Shown piece by piece: positions 1-5,071 of a DNA stretch of 6,106 bases (the stretch's first letter is position 1; each line of letters opens with the position of its first letter). The DNA lies in contig CAIVKT010000217.1 of NCBI GenBank assembly GCA_903906615.1, forward strand, positions 1 through 6,106, written 5' to 3'. The position numbers and the translations under genes are program-made. The stretch is from an uncultured Bacteroidota bacterium (GTDB lineage: Bacteria > Bacteroidota > Bacteroidia > Chitinophagales > Chitinophagaceae). The notes beneath the pieces were generated by a model. That model searched no databases, was not told the origin of the DNA, and saw only the letters and a list, made by a program, of their open reading frames with translations.

Positions 1-1145
1 AAGAGACCTTTCCGCGCGATAAGGTGTGCGGGGATGCGTGCAGTGGTAAGACGGCGCTGGTCATTAACCGGGCAAACCCGGAGTGGCTTGCAGAGATACT
101 GGGCGATGAACAAAGCTTCCTGCCCTCGTGGGGGATCACCTTTGTTGCCCCGGATGGCAAGTCGCTGGATATCCCTTTTACGCTACAACGAACGCCAGAG
201 ACACCTGCGCCGGGCTTTACAGTGCCTCGCCTTGCGCTGGATGATTTCCTGTTCAGGAAGATGGCCTCGCCACAGTGTACTATTTTTGAAGGTGCAACTG
301 TTGGCGCAATAGAGCGTAAGGGAGATGTTGTGAAGGTGGGCATGACCCATAACGGCGCAGCCTATGAAATTACCGCGCCAATGCTCATAGGTGCAGATGG
401 CGATAAGGGCATTGTGCGCAAGAAATTCTCAGGGCTTGATACCATACCCAAGACCTATGCTGTGGGCCTGCGGGCGTATTACGAAGGTGTGACGGGATTA
501 AGCAAAGACAACTTTATAGAGCTGCATTTTTTGCCCGAGATGTTGCCGGGCTACTTGTGGATCTTCCCTCTGCCGGGTGGGAAAGCTAATGTAGGTGTAG
601 GGATACTGTCGGAGGTAGTGCGGAAGAAGAAGATCAACCTGCGGGAGCAAATGCTTCATGCTATAAAAACCAATCCACAGATAGGGCCAAGGTTTGCCAA
701 TGCAAAGCTCCAAGACAAGATACAGGGGTGGGGATTGCCACTGGCTATGGAACGGCAGTCACTGTCGGGCGATAATTTTATGCTTACCGGCGATGCTGCC
801 TGCCTCATAGATCCCTTTAGTGGCGAGGGCATAGGCAATGCGCTGTATAGCGGTATGCTGGCGGCTATGGCTATGAAAGAGGCGGTAGAACAAAAGAACT
901 ATTCGGCAGCATTTCTTAAGACTGCCTATGATGATGTGCTGTACAAACGCCTGGGTGATGAGCTGCGCATCAGCGCGGCCTTACAGAAGCTTTGCAAGTA
1001 CCAGTGGCTGTTCAATTTTGTGGTGAACAAGGCGCGCAAAAGCGCTTCATTAAGAAATACCATCAGTGCTATGTTCACGAATATGGACCTTAGAGACCAG
1101 TTGCGGAAGCCATCGTTTTATTTAAAGATATTGTTTAACAGGTAG
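1..1145 (+). CDS. Geranylgeranyl reductase family FAD-dependent oxidoreductase (5' end missing)
   Basis: The frame is open from the first bases, and the residues before the first possible start (GTG at 24) read ETFPRDK followed by VCGDACSGK. That is the conserved segment just after the Rossmann FAD-binding region in this family, so the true start and the GxGxxG motif lie left of the window and GTG 24 is not the start. Counting V at 24 as residue 1, GADGDKG (123-129) is the DG motif that contacts NAD(P)/FAD. A YLWIFPLPGG..NVGVGI segment (178-194) and a GDAACLIDPFSGEGIGNA motif (256-273), which binds the FAD ribityl and pyrophosphate, are both typical. The family reduces isoprenoid double bonds in archaeal lipids, chlorophyll side chains or menaquinone tails. 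Bacteroidota members are mostly uncharacterised, so the substrate is unknown and the neighbours do not suggest one. The protein is probably cytoplasmic or membrane-associated. It ends at TAG 1143-1145. Confidence 0.88.
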   Translation, partial: ETFPRDKVCGDACSGKTALVINRANPEWLAEILGDEQSFLPSWGITFVAPDGKSLDIPFTLQRTPETPAPGFTVPRLALDDFLFRKMASPQCTIFEGATVGAIERKGDVVKVGMTHNGAAYEITAPMLIGADGDKGIVRKKFSGLDTIPKTYAVGLRAYYEGVTGLSKDNFIELHFLPEMLPGYLWIFPLPGGKANVGVGILSEVVRKKKINLREQMLHAIKTNPQIGPRFANAKLQDKIQGWGLPLAMERQSLSGDNFMLTGDAACLIDPFSGEGIGNALYSGMLAAMAMKEAVEQKNYSAAFLKTAYDDVLYKRLGDELRISAALQKLCKYQWLFNFVVNKARKSASLRNTISAMFTNMDLRDQLRKPSFYLKILFNR

Positions 1146-1197
1146 GTGTATTTTCGATGTTGTGCAGGTTAGCCCCGAAGGTACATAATCCGTGTTT

Positions 1198-1232
1198 CCT
1201 GTTTTTCTACAAACAGGCGGCCCCTATGGGGC
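1198..1232 (+). terminator. Two adjacent small hairpins, possible weak terminator
   Basis: CCTGTTT (1198-1204) pairs with AAACAGG (1211-1217) around a 6-base loop. Two bases further on, GCCCC (1220-1224) pairs with GGGGC (1228-1232) around TAT. The second stem is followed by ATTTCAGTTATTT, not a clean T run, so intrinsic termination would be weak. The position, 50-90 bases after the flavoprotein stop and before the next promoter, fits a 3' end. The two inverted repeats are seen directly; the function is inferred. Confidence 0.35.
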
Positions 1233-1262
1233 ATTTCAGTTATTTAATAAGGCTTACTTGCT

Positions 1263-1270
1263 TACCTTTG
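1263..1270 (+). promoter_or_regulatory. Bacteroidota -7 promoter element for the permease-rnhA pair
   Basis: TACCTTTG matches the Bacteroidota primary-sigma -7 consensus TAnnTTTG and is followed by CGCC. Transcription would start at about 1275, giving a very short leader of 12-15 bases before ATG 1288. No convincing -33 TTG lies at the usual 19-21 base spacing, so the -7 element carries the call. Confidence 0.6.
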
Positions 1271-1287
1271 CGCCACAGTAATCATAT

Positions 1288-2385
1288 ATGACCAACTACA
1301 GCAACATGCGGGCTATGCGCGCACTGATCAAGGCCAGCCTGCAAGCCATCTTCAAAAGCCCGTCTGCTATTATATTCACGATAGCCTTTCCGTTGATATT
1401 TATTCTTGTTTTTGGTTTTTTGGGTGAGGGCAGTGGCTTTAGTATTAAAGTAGCGGCAGCGCCGGGCAGCGATACTACCAGCCAGCTGTATGCTACGCTG
1501 CACCAGCTGCCAGTGCTGAAGTGGGTGAATAAGGATACCGCCGGCATAAATAAAATGCTGAAAGAAGGTGATCTCGCGGCGACCATAGACATACGAGAAC
1601 AGGCTGCGGGCGTAAAACCAAAATACAAAATAGCATTGCTGGAGGCATCTTCCCAAAAAGATAAAGCGAAGCAACTGCGCGGCATATTAGAATCAATGGT
1701 GCAACTGCAAGACCCTGAAATGCAGAAGCGTGAAGCAGAGATCTTAGAGATCAACGAAAAGGAATATCATGTAAGGGCTTACAAAACGATAGACTTCATA
1801 TTGCCGGGGCAGCTTAGTTTTTCTTTACTGGCATCAGGTGTTTTTGGCACTGCGTTTGTTTTCTTCAACCTGCGGCAAACGCTGGTGCTGAAAAGGTTCT
1901 TTGCCACCCCTGTGCGGAAGGGCGTGATCGTGATGAGCGAAGGCATTGCGCGTATGTTGTTCCAACTTATAGGCGCTGTTATTATCATTTCTATCGGCAA
2001 GCTGGCGTTTGGTTATACGCTTTTCAATGGCTGGGTTACATTTGTGGAGATGCTTGCTGTGTGCGCATTAGCCCTGCTTATCTTCATGGGCTTCGGCTTT
2101 ATCATCAGTGGTATTGCCAAGAGCGAGTCTGCCATACCTCCGTTCTCAAATCTTATTACACTGCCGCAGTTTTTATTGGCTGGGACTTTCTTTTCTATCG
2201 ATAATTTCCCGGCATGGCTGCGGCCTTTTTGTAACGCGCTGCCACTTACTTATCTCAATGACGCGCTGCGCAAAATAGCTTTTGACGGGGCAAGCATCTG
2301 GGAGGTAAGGGTAGATGTGCTGGTGCTGCTGGTGTGGGGCGTGGTGATCTATGCTATTGCCGGCAGGACCTTTAAATGGGAATAG
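1288..2385 (+). CDS. ABC-2 type transporter permease
   Basis: This 365-residue integral membrane protein is the channel subunit of an ABC transporter of the ABC-2 (DrrB/CcmB-like) class, normally an exporter of drugs, lipids or polysaccharides. A cytoplasmic N-terminus with ALIKASLQAIFKSP leads into membrane helix 1 (about 27-46). A hydrophilic external loop (47-168) follows, with a charged, helix-prone stretch at 123-160. Five more helices lie near 169-195, 219-240, 250-275, 283-303 and 341-358. The cytoplasmic LKRFFATPVRKG (201-212) and the PLTYLNDALR near the end (319-328) are family hallmarks. ATG 1288 is chosen because it sits just after the promoter; ATGs at 1306 and 1315 are possible alternatives. 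The ATP-binding subunit is not next to it: the upstream gene is a flavoprotein and the downstream one is RNase HI, so the ATPase must be elsewhere. The substrate cannot be told from the sequence. Confidence 0.88.
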   Translation: MTNYSNMRAMRALIKASLQAIFKSPSAIIFTIAFPLIFILVFGFLGEGSGFSIKVAAAPGSDTTSQLYATLHQLPVLKWVNKDTAGINKMLKEGDLAATIDIREQAAGVKPKYKIALLEASSQKDKAKQLRGILESMVQLQDPEMQKREAEILEINEKEYHVRAYKTIDFILPGQLSFSLLASGVFGTAFVFFNLRQTLVLKRFFATPVRKGVIVMSEGIARMLFQLIGAVIIISIGKLAFGYTLFNGWVTFVEMLAVCALALLIFMGFGFIISGIAKSESAIPPFSNLITLPQFLLAGTFFSIDNFPAWLRPFCNALPLTYLNDALRKIAFDGASIWEVRVDVLVLLVWGVVIYAIAGRTFKWE

Positions 2386-2409
2386 TTTTCAGTCATTCAA
2401 CTTCAGCAT

Positions 2410-2868
2410 TTGTCACAACTCATTATATACACAGATGGCGCTGCGCGCGGCAATCCCGGCAATGGAGGGTATGGCGCGGTATTGCACTGGGGCACTACGA
2501 TCAAAGAGATATCACAGGGCTACAGGCACACCACCAACAACCGAATGGAACTGATGGCGGTGATAGCTGCCCTGAAATTATTGACACGCGATGGAGTGGA
2601 TATTACTGTATATACCGATTCAGCGTATGTAGTAAATACGGTGGAGAAAGGATGGCTCTTCAACTGGGCGAAGACAGGCTATAAGGGCAAGAAGAATGCC
2701 GACCTGTGGGCAGCATACCTTGCGCTGCATAAGAAGCACAAAGTAAAGTTTGTATGGGTAAAAGGCCATGCCGATAATAAGTGGAACAACCGCTGCGACG
2801 AACTGGCTACTGCTGCTGCCGATAGCGGCAACCTGCTGGAGGATGTGGGGTATAAGCCGGGGGAATAG
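2410..2868 (+). CDS. rnhA: Ribonuclease HI
   Basis: This 152-residue cytoplasmic endonuclease cuts the RNA strand of RNA-DNA hybrids, for example Okazaki primers and R-loops. All catalytic residues are visible: D9 (YTDGA), E47 (NRMEL), D70 (YTDSAY) and D130 (RCDELA), with the assisting H120 (KGHAD). They correspond to D10, E48, D70, D134 and H124 of the E. coli enzyme. The basic, tryptophan-containing handle (GWLFNWAKTGYKGKKNADLW, 81-100) that grips the hybrid is present, slightly shorter than in E. coli. The length is normal. The start is TTG 2410: there is no ATG or GTG in frame between the permease stop TAG (2383-2385) and the conserved IIYTDGA strand. The gene follows the permease after 24 bases in the same frame, with no terminator or clear promoter between, so co-transcription is likely. 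Confidence 0.95.
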   Translation: MSQLIIYTDGAARGNPGNGGYGAVLHWGTTIKEISQGYRHTTNNRMELMAVIAALKLLTRDGVDITVYTDSAYVVNTVEKGWLFNWAKTGYKGKKNADLWAAYLALHKKHKVKFVWVKGHADNKWNNRCDELATAAADSGNLLEDVGYKPGE

Positions 2869-2879
2869 TGTGCTGTTAA

Positions 2880-3581
2880 TTAACCCTCCAAATGCACGGA
2901 GAATACGATCATGCGGGTATAGAGGTTCTGTATCGCGTTATTGAGTGGGAGGTGCTTGTCGCCGGAGAAGAGCTGGTTGGTGAGGCCCTGGCTTAGCTTT
3001 ATCTCGGGAGAGCAGATGAAGCTGGGGTTGAAGAATTCAAAACCAAAGCCTACCTCGTAGCCAAAATCCACAGGACTAACTTTAAGAAATTCATCGGTGC
3101 GGTGCGAGCGTGCATTGGCGGCAAGGTCGTAATCGAATTTTGCCCCTGTGAGGCCATAGAAGCGGAAGTTCTTGATGCGGTCGCTTTTGAATTTCAACTG
3201 CACGGGCAAATGGAGGTAAATAGACTCAATGGTCTTATTCAGCGTACTATCGCCGGGTATGTTGTATTCGTATTCGATGTTCTTTTCGGCAAACGCAAGA
3301 GATGGCACAAAACGGAGATCAATGAAATTACTGAGCTTGAGGTTGCCGATGAGGCCCAGGTTGAAGCCCGGCTGCCAGTGCGGTTGTATACGCTTGAAGG
3401 TGTCGGTATTGGCAAAAGCCTGTGTGTACTGGATCTGGTACACAGAGTAATTGATACCGAAGGTGATGCCGAAATAATAAGGTTTGTCGTCATGCTCGGA
3501 CATATTGAGTATGGTGCGCTGCGCCAAAACCGGAAATGCAGATAATAAGAGGAAAAAGATCAAAAAATAACTGCGGCGCAT
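2880..3581 (-). CDS. porT: Type IX secretion system protein PorT (outer-membrane beta-barrel)
   Basis: The protein has 233 residues from ATG 3581. An N-terminal signal peptide (MRRSYFLIFFLLLSAFPVLA, 1-20) is followed by Q21. The mature protein opens with HDDKPYYFGITFGIN (30-44), then shows alternating beta-strands including GFNLGLIGNLKLSNFIDLRF, a YLHLPVQLKF strand, a GYEVGFGFEFF strand and a CSPEIKLSQGLTN segment. This order matches PorT/SprT proteins as I know them from gliding Bacteroidota. PorT is needed for export of T9SS cargo (gingipains, adhesins) and is predicted to be a small outer-membrane barrel. A 15-residue extension to TTG 3626 is open but rejected: it adds KCNKIIPPDN before the signal peptide and begins almost at the predicted transcription start. 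The gene converges on rnhA with 11 bases between the stop codons, leaving no room for a hairpin terminator. A generic porin-family barrel is the alternative. Confidence 0.82.
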   Translation of the reverse strand: MRRSYFLIFFLLLSAFPVLAQRTILNMSEHDDKPYYFGITFGINYSVYQIQYTQAFANTDTFKRIQPHWQPGFNLGLIGNLKLSNFIDLRFVPSLAFAEKNIEYEYNIPGDSTLNKTIESIYLHLPVQLKFKSDRIKNFRFYGLTGAKFDYDLAANARSHRTDEFLKVSPVDFGYEVGFGFEFFNPSFICSPEIKLSQGLTNQLFSGDKHLPLNNAIQNLYTRMIVFSVHLEG

Positions 3582-3630
3582 GTATCTGTTATCTGGTGGA
3601 ATTATTTTGTTGCACTTACAACGCAAAAAG

Positions 3631-3638
3631 CAAAGATA
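3631..3638 (-). promoter_or_regulatory. -7 promoter element for porT
   Basis: On the minus strand these bases read TATCTTTG, a full match to TAnnTTTG, followed by CTTTTTGCG. The predicted transcription start at about 3624-3626 leaves a leader of about 44 bases before ATG 3581. This decides the start against TTG 3626. The -33 region is only weakly T-rich at about 3661-3664 of the plus strand. Confidence 0.6.
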
Positions 3639-3727
3639 AAGTATATCGATGGTATGCCGTAAAAGGGCATTTATATTAAATTAAATTATTTTCGCAAAAT
3701 AATTGCAATTGATTAACAAATTATCAC

Positions 3728-3735
3728 TAAATTTG
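3728..3735 (+). promoter_or_regulatory. Candidate -7 promoter element of an orphan small transcript
   Basis: TAAATTTG matches TAnnTTTG. A TTG at 3703-3705 lies 22 bases upstream, slightly wide of the usual 19-21. The composition is AT-rich, so chance matches are common. The reason to take it seriously is the strong terminator about 90 bases downstream with no ORF between. Confidence 0.35.
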
Positions 3736-3740
3736 TCATT

Positions 3741-3830
3741 GTAATCACGATTTTATATCATCACTATATAAAAAAACATTTCCCTAACACCGTGAGAACT
3801 ATTAAACCCCTTGTAAAAAGGGGTTTTTTT
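3741..3830 (+). ncRNA. Possible small RNA of about 90 nt, bounded by promoter candidate and terminator
   Basis: This is an inferred transcript from about 3741 to the end of the T run at 3830. It has no start codon with a useful frame. TCACG (3745-3749) can pair with CGTGA (3791-3795), closing a long AT-rich internal region, and the terminator hairpin forms the 3' end. I do not recognise it as tmRNA, 6S RNA, SRP RNA or a riboswitch. It could also be an untranslated remnant of a lost gene, or the terminator may simply insulate the lipoprotein gene from antisense or upstream transcription. Confidence 0.25.
3804..3830 (+). terminator. Strong intrinsic terminator without an upstream gene
   Basis: AAACCCCTT (3804-3812) pairs perfectly with AAGGGGTTT (3818-3826) around GTAAA, and the T run spans 3824-3830. 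No plus-strand gene ends upstream; the nearest coding sequence on the left is porT, which points away. On the minus strand the stem would be followed only by TAAT, so it is mainly a plus-strand terminator. Confidence 0.85.
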
Positions 3831-3961
3831 ATGTCCCTGTGTGCCGCTTCAGGCGATACGAAGCACATTTTATGGAACGAAAATTGTTGAATAATATTTG
3901 CTGAGTGTAGTTTAGAAAAAAGTCTGAAAGCGTATTTTGTTTTGAGCGTAGATAAAAATTA

Positions 3962-3985
3962 TAAAAGATAAAACACCATCTTTTA
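3962..3985. repeat. 8-bp perfect inverted repeat upstream of the lipoprotein gene
   Basis: TAAAAGAT (3962-3969) and ATCTTTTA (3978-3985) are exact reverse complements, separated by AAAACACC. The repeat lies 40-64 bases before ATG 4026. It could be an operator for a dimeric regulator or a weak leader hairpin. The AT-rich surroundings raise the chance of coincidence. Confidence 0.4.
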
Positions 3986-4025
3986 GCAAACATTTAATAT
4001 TTTAGCCGTTTAAAAGGGATAGTCT

Positions 4026-4532
4026 ATGAAATTTATACGGAGCATAATGCTCACCGTTTTGGTCATTTTGTCGGTTTGTTCAGTTGTGGTGTACACGGCA
4101 TGTAATAAGAATAAGTGCGATAGTGTAACGTGCCTCAACCGCGGTGCTTGCGATGGCGGTTACTGTTATTGCCTTACCGGTTTTGAAGGCGCGCGTTGCG
4201 AAACATTTAGCAGGGATAAATTCCTGTATACCTTCAGTGGTGGCGACAGCTGCGGCCGTTACCCGTACGACCAGTACCAGGTAAAGTTCCTGGCCACACT
4301 TGGCGATACGGTGGAGATGACCATGTTCAATATACTGAACAACCCACTGGACAGCGCTATATGCACTATACAGTCTACTGATTCTTTTTCTTTCATAGGC
4401 AGCAACAACAGTACCACTTATAGTGGCTGGGGCAAGATCAGCAACGACAGTTTGTGGATGACGTACCATGTGATACACGACACTACTTCGTATGACTGTA
4501 AGTACTTTGCGCTGAAGCTAACCAGGCCATAG
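4026..4532 (+). CDS. Lipoprotein with an EGF-like domain
   Basis: This 168-residue envelope protein has a hydrophobic leader (5-23) ending VVYTAC, giving a lipobox cysteine at C26; tyrosine at -3 is unusual by E. coli rules but tolerable. Next comes a compact EGF-like module with six cysteines, C31, C36, C42, C47, C49 and C58, spaced C-x4-C-x5-C-x4-C-x-C-x8-C with the usual LTGFEGARC ending. Residues 61-168 look like an all-beta domain (FLYTFSGGDSC, QVKFLATLGD, YFALKLTRP) with three more cysteines (C76, C113, C158). I do not know its function; similar EGF-plus-beta lipoproteins are common and uncharacterised in Chitinophagaceae. The start ATG 4026 has GGG seven bases upstream. The gene stands alone, and its final codons and TAG stop lie inside the repeat module described separately. 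Transcription probably ends at the 4726-4752 hairpin. Confidence 0.82.
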   Translation: MKFIRSIMLTVLVILSVCSVVVYTACNKNKCDSVTCLNRGACDGGYCYCLTGFEGARCETFSRDKFLYTFSGGDSCGRYPYDQYQVKFLATLGDTVEMTMFNILNNPLDSAICTIQSTDSFSFIGSNNSTTYSGWGKISNDSLWMTYHVIHDTTSYDCKYFALKLTRP

Positions 4533-4724
4533 GCGTTAAATTCCAAGTGCCAAATTCCAAGTGCCAAGTGCCAAATACCAAATTCCAAATACCAAATTCC
4601 AAGCTCATGTACTGAAGCAGGAGCCATAGGCGTTAAATTCCAAGTGCCCAATACCAAATTCCAAGCTCATGCACTGAAGCAGGAGACCGTGAGGGGAATT
4701 CCAAGGTTTAAATTCTAAATTCCA
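4526..4724. repeat. Modular heptamer repeat following the lipoprotein gene
   Basis: Exact 7-bp units (AATTCCA, AGTGCCA, AATACCA) run nine times without a gap from 4539 to 4601, four times at 4636-4663, and four more degenerate times at 4697-4724 (AATTCCA, AGGTTTA, AATTCTA, AATTCCA). The first two blocks lie in duplicated modules: a left arm of 13 bases (GCCATAGGCGTTA, 4526-4538 and 4623-4635) and a right arm beginning AGCTCATG and ending ACTGAAGCAGGAG (4602-4623 and 4664-4685, one mismatch). Left arms are 97 bases apart and right arms 62; the 35-base difference is exactly five heptamers. Similar CCAAATTC/CCAAGTGC arrays occur between genes in Bacteroidota from what I recall. Read on the minus strand, they give a spurious GIWYLEF-like peptide. 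Confidence 0.9.
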
Positions 4725-4725
4725 G

Positions 4726-4752
4726 AAAACCGCACTTTTAGTGCGGTTTTTT
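4726..4752 (+). terminator. Strong intrinsic terminator after the lipoprotein gene and repeat
   Basis: AAAACCGCAC (4726-4735) pairs perfectly with GTGCGGTTTT (4741-4750) around TTTTA, with six Ts at 4747-4752. The A run on the left gives it potential for bidirectional use. It begins two bases after the last heptamer, so the whole repeat would be transcribed as the 3' untranslated region of the lipoprotein mRNA. Confidence 0.88.
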
Positions 4753-4795
4753 CATGTTTCAACCCGCTCGAACATGTTGTACAGGTACGTGTGCA

Positions 4796-4820
4796 GATCC
4801 TTCCTTTCGTCAGGATGACA
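4796..4820. repeat. Possible relic of a dispersed palindromic element
   Basis: ATCCT (4797-4801) and AGGAT (4812-4816) form an inverted repeat around TCCTTTCGTC, flanked by CAG and GACA. The pattern GATCCTTC...CAGGATGACA resembles a short element I recall scattered between genes in Bacteroidota and other bacteria. Only one copy is present here, so the assignment rests on memory of the motif. Confidence 0.35.
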
Positions 4821-5040
4821 AAAGTGTTTTTTTTGATCAAGCGAAACGTACAGTCTTTTTAACCGGGAGTTTATATTCTCGTGTGTAGTAGAGGAAAGAC
4901 ATCTTTTCCATATAATTAAATAGATAATTTCTTGGCTGATATTGGTAAATGTTGTAACTTTTCGGCATTAATATTGCGGTAACGTATACGTGGCTGTTTT
5001 GGCTAAGTTTGTGTTATGCGCAGGCACCCTGAACGTAAAA

Positions 5041-5048
5041 TATATTTG
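5041..5048 (+). promoter_or_regulatory. Candidate -7 promoter element for the glycine-rich protein gene
   Basis: TATATTTG fits TAnnTTTG and lies 23 bases before ATG 5072, leaving a leader of roughly 15-18 bases. TAAGTTTG at 5004-5011 is an equally good match with a longer leader. Neither has a convincing -33 TTG at normal spacing. Confidence 0.4.
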
Positions 5049-5071
5049 AGCATATTTTAAAAAGCAGAACA

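Larger units (their letters stand above)
3639..4025. other. AT-rich intergenic region between divergent porT and the EGF lipoprotein gene
   Basis: No convincing protein-coding gene is seen in these 387 bases. From left to right they hold the upstream side of the porT promoter, a plus-strand promoter candidate (3728-3735), a strong terminator (3804-3830) with no gene in front of it, an imperfect hairpin (GTGC..CTTC 3841-3850 with GAAGCAC 3860-3866), and a perfect 8-bp inverted repeat (3962-3985) in the leader of the downstream gene. A weak -7-like TATTTTG lies at 3933-3939. GGG at 4016-4018 is a modest ribosome-binding site for ATG 4026. Confidence 0.7.
4753..5071. other. Intergenic region upstream of the glycine-rich protein gene
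   Basis: No gene is seen in about 320 bases. It contains a GATCCTTCC...CAGGATGACA segment (4796-4820) resembling a dispersed palindromic element, a T8 run (4828-4835 region), a perfect 10-bp palindrome ACGTATACGT (4982-4991), and several promoter-like sites: TAACTTTT at 4955-4962 with TTG at 4932-4934 (20-base spacing), TAAGTTTG at 5004-5011 and TATATTTG at 5041-5048. The multiple candidates may mean several starts; the sequence does not decide. Confidence 0.6.

Noticed and set aside
24..26. GTG as start of the flavoprotein gene
   Set aside because: The frame is open to the window edge and the residues before it (ETFPRDK) belong to the conserved family sequence, so the gene is truncated, not started here.
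1282..1754. Minus-strand frames opposite the permease
   Set aside because: They overlap the hydrophobic coding sequence of a recognised permease and show no recognisable protein features.
2869..2879. Terminator between rnhA and porT
   Set aside because: Only 11 bases separate the convergent stop codons and no hairpin fits; transcripts probably overlap.
3102..3545. Plus-strand frame of 147 codons inside porT
   Set aside because: It is antisense to a well-supported beta-barrel gene, its product shows no domain, and it has no promoter.
3841..3866. Hairpin GTGC..CTTC with GAAGCAC as a second terminator
   Set aside because: The stem has a two-base bulge and is not followed by a proper T run; it is too weak to list on its own.
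4418..4657. Minus-strand frame with GIWYLEFGIWHLEF-like repeats
   Set aside because: It is produced by the 7-bp DNA repeat (21 bases give seven residues) and overlaps the lipoprotein gene; no start context or promoter supports it.
4539..4663. CRISPR array
   Set aside because: The repeats are contiguous 7-mers without spacers, and the arms do not give regular 24-37 base repeats with unique spacers.
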